A stretch of DNA of 7,446 bases from an uncultured Clostridia bacterium (GTDB taxonomy: Bacteria > Bacillota > Clostridia > Oscillospirales > Ruminococcaceae), in assembly GCA_947176675.1 (NCBI GenBank), contig CAMWRN010000114.1, forward strand, positions 1 to 7,446, given 5' to 3'. This document shows positions 4,577 to 7,446 of this stretch, piece by piece; positions within the stretch are counted from its first letter, which is position 1, and each line of letters opens with the position of its first letter. Both the position numbers and the translations under genes were made by a program. Below the pieces are notes generated by a model. It had not been told where the DNA came from. It did no database searches and saw only the letters and a list, made by a program, of their open reading frames with translations.

Positions 4577-5642
4577 CAATGGCAGGGAGTCGTATTTTTT
4601 GAGCAGTATCGCTGGCGGGTACAGCTATCCCTTTTATATTTTCAACTACACCGATCGCATGGCACGGGTCGTAAACGAAAACTATCCTATGGGTGAGGTA
4701 AGCGTTTCGGAAATATTTCCGCTGATGAAAGCCAATCATAATTTCCCCAAAAATGTTCACGGCGAGCCTCTTTTCAGGGATGTTCCCGACCATATCGCCG
4801 TGCAGAAAATCGATGAAATGAAGTCCTCCGACGACACGGCGTTCTGCATAACTCTTGATTATGACGAAAGAAAAATAGGGTTCGTTTTTAATAAAAACTG
4901 TCCCGGAATAAAGTTGGATGATATTGAAATATATATGCTTTCAAACAAGGTTATGAGCGTTTTTGAACGGACGGATTTTCATGTAGACACAAGGCTTTCC
5001 GAAAGCGAAAACGAGGAACTGTTCTACAAAAATGCTCTCGAAAAAGCTACCGAAATAGTACGGAGCCTTAAAGAAGCTGTTATGGAAATATCTCTTGTGA
5101 ACAATCGTTACACTTCAAAATTACAGCTTCCTACCGATACCGGGGATATAAAAAGAGCGGGGCGAATTTTGGAAACCTCCTGTCTTGACGGCTGTGAAGT
5201 TTCGCGGATAGATATAAAGAATCCCGACCTTGAATTTATAGGAAAATGTTCGGGACTTAATTTTTCCGCTCTTAACCGTCTTGCGGGATGGACAAATTCC
5301 ATGCGTATAGAGGGAGATTACAATCAGGTGACCAAGCTTGCCGCCGTCGCGGAGGCGCATTGCTTTGAACATATTGACGAAGCAATGGATGCGGTCCGAA
5401 ATATAGATCACTATGACTGCGTTCCCGCAAACGACGAGGAAGAATACGCTCACTATGTTCTGTACGAGTCAAACCGTGAGGATATACAAAAAAACTTCGC
5501 GCGGGAGGTCGAGGACTACATCGACTATTATCATCTCGGAAAGGACATGGCTGATGCCGATAATGTTCATTTCACAAGCCGCGGCTGCGTTATTGACAGC
5601 AGAGATATTGCTCAGGACGAAGCCATGAATATGAGTATGTAA
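4545..5642 (+). CDS. ArdA-like antirestriction protein with an extra N-terminal region, 365 aa
   Basis: The C-terminal half (about 193-352) reads as an ArdA-type domain. It has L-Q-L-P-T-D-T-G-D-I-K-R-A at 193-205, L-N-R-L-A at 243-247, H-I-D-E-A-M-D-A-V-R-N-I-D-H-Y at 276-290, E-Y-A-H-Y-V-L at 300-306 and F-T-S-R-G-C-V-I at 343-350. ArdA proteins mimic the charge and shape of B-form DNA and block type I restriction enzymes, protecting incoming element DNA. Typical ArdA is about 165-170 residues, so this protein has about 190 extra N-terminal residues that I cannot assign. The ATG at 4545 is preferred to the GTG at 4536, because the GGAG at 4531-4534 is 10 nt from the ATG but 1 nt from the GTG. 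It ends M-N-M-S-M, like the amidoligase. Domain assignment is by pattern and needs a profile search. Confidence 0.75.
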   Translation: MNNIAIYTVIDNGRESYFLSSIAGGYSYPFYIFNYTDRMARVVNENYPMGEVSVSEIFPLMKANHNFPKNVHGEPLFRDVPDHIAVQKIDEMKSSDDTAFCITLDYDERKIGFVFNKNCPGIKLDDIEIYMLSNKVMSVFERTDFHVDTRLSESENEELFYKNALEKATEIVRSLKEAVMEISLVNNRYTSKLQLPTDTGDIKRAGRILETSCLDGCEVSRIDIKNPDLEFIGKCSGLNFSALNRLAGWTNSMRIEGDYNQVTKLAAVAEAHCFEHIDEAMDAVRNIDHYDCVPANDEEEYAHYVLYESNREDIQKNFAREVEDYIDYYHLGKDMADADNVHFTSRGCVIDSRDIAQDEAMNMSM

Positions 5643-5650
5643 GGGAGGAC
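5625..5650 (+). repeat. Copy 2 of the 26-nt Met-tail/stop/ribosome-binding-site repeat
   Basis: These bases match 3055-3080 at 22 of 26 positions. They encode M-N-M-S-M and the stop of the first ArdA-like gene, followed by the GGGAGGA used by the next gene. The conserved core spans the end of one protein and the translation signal of the next. Confidence 0.6.
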
Positions 5651-5658
5651 TGTCAGAA

Positions 5659-6819
5659 ATGATAACCGTAAAAATTACCGAAAATGATTCGGACAGATAT
5701 GAATATATCACGTTTCCCGTAAACAAATACAGCTTTTACGATCAGCTTGACAGGGTGGGGATTTTCGGCGAATATACCGCGTCGCTGTACGACGTAAGCT
5801 GGGGCTCGTATCTTAAAGAAATAAAGCTGTCCGACGAGCCGACCATAGACGAGTTTAATTTTTTAGCTAAAAGGCTTGATAAAATTTTTGAAAATGAATG
5901 CGAGGAAATTGCGTACCGTTCGGTTATTTCCCAATATGAAACAGTAAGCATAGCCGAAGCCATAAACCGCACCTACGGTCTTGAGTCGGTGCCTGTTTTT
6001 CCGTGCAGAAACGCCGAGGAATACGGCGCGGTCGTACTTGAAAATGATTTCCTTGAGGAGCTGAATGAGATTCCCGACGAGCTTTACAATCTGCTTGACA
6101 ACGAAAAAGTCGGCAAGCTTATGCAGGAGCGGGAGGGCGGAATTTTTACCGACGGGTACTACGTCATACCGTCCTCATACGAACCGCAGCTTGTGTATGA
6201 CGGCGTTCTCCCCGAATCTATGGACGGGTGGCTTTTTAAGCTGGAGGTCACTGTTATGGACGGCGACGACCCCGACGAGGATATGCTCGAAACGCTTACT
6301 CTCCCCGCAGGCGAGGAACGGATAAAGGAGCTTGAGAACAAATTCGGCAAGCCTGTTTCGGAATGGGCATGGCTGTCTTTTTCCTCCGGACTCGGCATTT
6401 TGGACAGTGACTCTATGCAGAACGCGGACGGCGTTGAGCAGCTTAATGAGTTTGCGTTCGCGGTATCCGAAATGTCCCGCTCCGAGCTTGTGAAATTCAA
6501 GGCTGTGCTTGAAGCGGAGCAGCCCGAAAGCGTGTCCGAGGCGATAAGTATTTCCACACAGCTTGACGACTATGAATTTGACCCGTCCGTGACAAACTTC
6601 AGGGATTACGGCGAAAAATATCTGTCGGAAATGCTGCCTCCCGAATTCGACCGCAGCTTTCTTTCGGACGGCGTTACAGCCGATTTCGGAAGAAATATTT
6701 CGGAAAATAACGGCTCCTGTCTGACCGAATACGGTATGCTTTCCTCCGCGGGCGGGCAGATATATTCAATGATAGAGGCGAAGGAAACTCAGCGACAGGG
6801 GCAGATGATGTCATTATGA
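5659..6819 (+). CDS. Tandem ArdA-like antirestriction protein, 386 aa
   Basis: Two ArdA-like domains appear in a row. Repeat 1 (about 1-170) has I-D-E-F-N-F-L-A-K-R-L-D at 63-74, V-S-I-A-E-A-I-N-R-T-Y at 96-106, E-E-Y-G-A-V-V-L at 120-127 and G-G-I-F-T-D-G-Y-Y-V-I at 160-170. Repeat 2 (about 194-362) has T-L-P-A-G-E-E-R-I at 214-222, V-E-Q-L-N-E-F-A at 259-266, S-V-S-E-A-I-S-I-S-T-Q-L-D-D-Y at 291-305, D-Y-G-E-K-Y-L at 316-322 and S-C-L-T-E-Y-G-M-L at 353-361. The protein is strongly acidic, notably at 201-211, as expected of a DNA mimic. GGAGG at 5644-5648 lies 10 nt before the ATG. The end overlaps the next start (ATGA). The terminal residues Q-M-M-S-L resemble the tails of two upstream proteins. 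Blocking type I restriction in the recipient is the family-based prediction. Confidence 0.78.
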   Translation: MITVKITENDSDRYEYITFPVNKYSFYDQLDRVGIFGEYTASLYDVSWGSYLKEIKLSDEPTIDEFNFLAKRLDKIFENECEEIAYRSVISQYETVSIAEAINRTYGLESVPVFPCRNAEEYGAVVLENDFLEELNEIPDELYNLLDNEKVGKLMQEREGGIFTDGYYVIPSSYEPQLVYDGVLPESMDGWLFKLEVTVMDGDDPDEDMLETLTLPAGEERIKELENKFGKPVSEWAWLSFSSGLGILDSDSMQNADGVEQLNEFAFAVSEMSRSELVKFKAVLEAEQPESVSEAISISTQLDDYEFDPSVTNFRDYGEKYLSEMLPPEFDRSFLSDGVTADFGRNISENNGSCLTEYGMLSSAGGQIYSMIEAKETQRQGQMMSL

Positions 6820-7349
6820 AAAGAAAAGAAATCTCTGCCGATTATGAGTCCGCTTTAAAAAATTGCTTTGATAGGTGGAAGCATCTCAGGGAGTACGGCG
6901 GCTCCGATCCGTCCTTCGCGGACGGGGTAAACATGAATCTTGTGCGTAATCATATCATGTACTACAAGGAAAAAATTGAGGAAACTCTGCCGCCCTACCA
7001 CGAAATTTATCACCGTGAAACTCCCCCGAAAGTTGATATGGACTATATGGCTCGCCCCGATGAAATTCGGGAAAACGCCAAAATTTCGCTTGCACAGTTT
7101 GAGGGAAACGAGTGCCTTCGGTATCTGAGGGAAGCTGTTCGTGAACTCACCGATACCCAAGCTGACAGACTGCATATCCCAAATATTCTCGGATATGAGA
7201 CTGCGTTGAGGACGGCTATCGCGGAGGACGACCTCATTGCAATGCGGCGGTATGAAAACTCCGAAAGGTATCTCCAAAGCTTTGAACAGACGGCAGAAGC
7301 CGTCCGTCAGCTTGAGCCGGAGGAAGATTTTCATATGAGATTTTTTTAA
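6816..7349 (+). CDS. Conserved mobile-element protein of unknown function, 177 aa
   Basis: This soluble protein is mostly helical, with no membrane segment. The N-terminal 90 residues carry a pattern I associate from memory with proteins common in Firmicutes conjugative elements: C-F-D-R-W-K-H-L (17-24), G-G-S-D-P (28-32), D-G-V-N-M-N-L-V-R-N-H-I (36-47), Y-Y-K, and later P-P-K-V-D-M-D-Y-M-A-R-P-D-E-I-R (70-85). I know no function for it. The C-terminal part is charged and probably coiled. The start overlaps the ArdA stop by ATGA, and the only nearby purine run (AGGGG, 6795-6799) is too distant for efficient use, so translation probably depends on coupling to the ArdA gene. It ends D-F-H-M-R-F-F. 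Confidence 0.75.
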   Translation: MKRKEISADYESALKNCFDRWKHLREYGGSDPSFADGVNMNLVRNHIMYYKEKIEETLPPYHEIYHRETPPKVDMDYMARPDEIRENAKISLAQFEGNECLRYLREAVRELTDTQADRLHIPNILGYETALRTAIAEDDLIAMRRYENSERYLQSFEQTAEAVRQLEPEEDFHMRFF

Positions 7350-7369
7350 TTTTACGGAGGTGTACAAGC

Positions 7370-7446
7370 TTGAAAGTTGTTATGGTCGAGCCTGCCAAGC
7401 CTGCATATATTACCGAAATTGACGGCGATTATCAAAGCTTGAAAAA
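7370..7446 (+). CDS. DUF3846-like protein, N-terminal part (3' end outside window)
   Basis: Only the first 25 codons are present. The start is TTG at 7370, supported by a full GGAGGTG at 7356-7362 with a 7-nt spacer. The peptide opens K-V-V-M-V-E-P-A-K-P-A-Y, followed by an I-D-G-D-Y-Q-S-L-K segment. This matches the beginning of DUF3846 proteins, which commonly read K-V-x-x-V-E-P-G-K-x-P-Y and then I-D-G-x-L-x-x-L-Q. That family is frequent in Firmicutes mobile elements and has no settled function. The in-frame ATG at 7382 would remove the conserved strand and has no ribosome binding site. Confidence 0.65.
   Translation, partial: MKVVMVEPAKPAYITEIDGDYQSLK

Noticed and set aside
6159..6557. 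132-codon Ser-rich minus-strand open frame
   Set aside because: It is a shadow of the acidic tandem ArdA-like gene, whose reading frame carries two recognisable domain copies.
1..7446. CRISPR array, tRNA, rRNA, transposase or insertion-sequence ends
   Set aside because: No regularly spaced repeats, cloverleaf, rRNA-like stretch, transposase motif or terminal inverted repeats were seen.

Overview
The window reads as an internal piece of an integrative conjugative element from a gut-type Clostridia (Ruminococcus/Oscillospiraceae-like) bacterium. The reasons are strong GGAGG-type ribosome binding sites, TTGATT-17-TATAAT promoters, the C-terminus of a VirB4-type conjugation ATPase at the left edge, ArdA-like antirestriction domains, and a DUF3846-type start at the right edge. 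All credible genes lie on the + strand and are tightly packed. No gene-free stretch exceeds 300 bases, and I saw no rRNA, tRNA or CRISPR array.

Left part (1-2072): the VirB4-like gene ends at 650. A good promoter (651-679) then drives a 77-residue helix-hairpin-helix-like protein (711-944). A second promoter of nearly the same design (967-995) drives a 77-residue acidic protein, followed by a two-gene MNT nucleotidyltransferase/HEPN pair that resembles a toxin-antitoxin module and is more AT-rich. A strong intrinsic terminator (2040-2072) closes this unit.

Right part (2080-7446): a compact operon-like series carries an amidoligase, a gamma-glutamylcyclotransferase-like protein, a small acidic protein, a membrane-anchored protein resembling the N-terminal part of conjugation cell-wall hydrolases, a 67-residue protein, two proteins with three ArdA-like domains between them, a conserved 177-residue protein and the start of a DUF3846-like protein. 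Starts and stops overlap by 4 nt at three junctions, which suggests translational coupling. I see no promoter between the terminator and the first gene of this series. That gene also has ACG where its start codon should be.

My reading is that the right part is an accessory block for establishment or anti-defence: DNA-mimic ArdA domains against restriction enzymes, plus an amidoligase/cyclotransferase pair that may attach and remove amide-linked groups. The least explained signals are the shared Met-rich C-terminal tails (M-x-M-S-M type) on otherwise unrelated proteins, the ACG start position, a terminator-like hairpin inside a coding sequence, and a dyad that would hide the ribosome binding site of the HhH gene on read-through transcripts.
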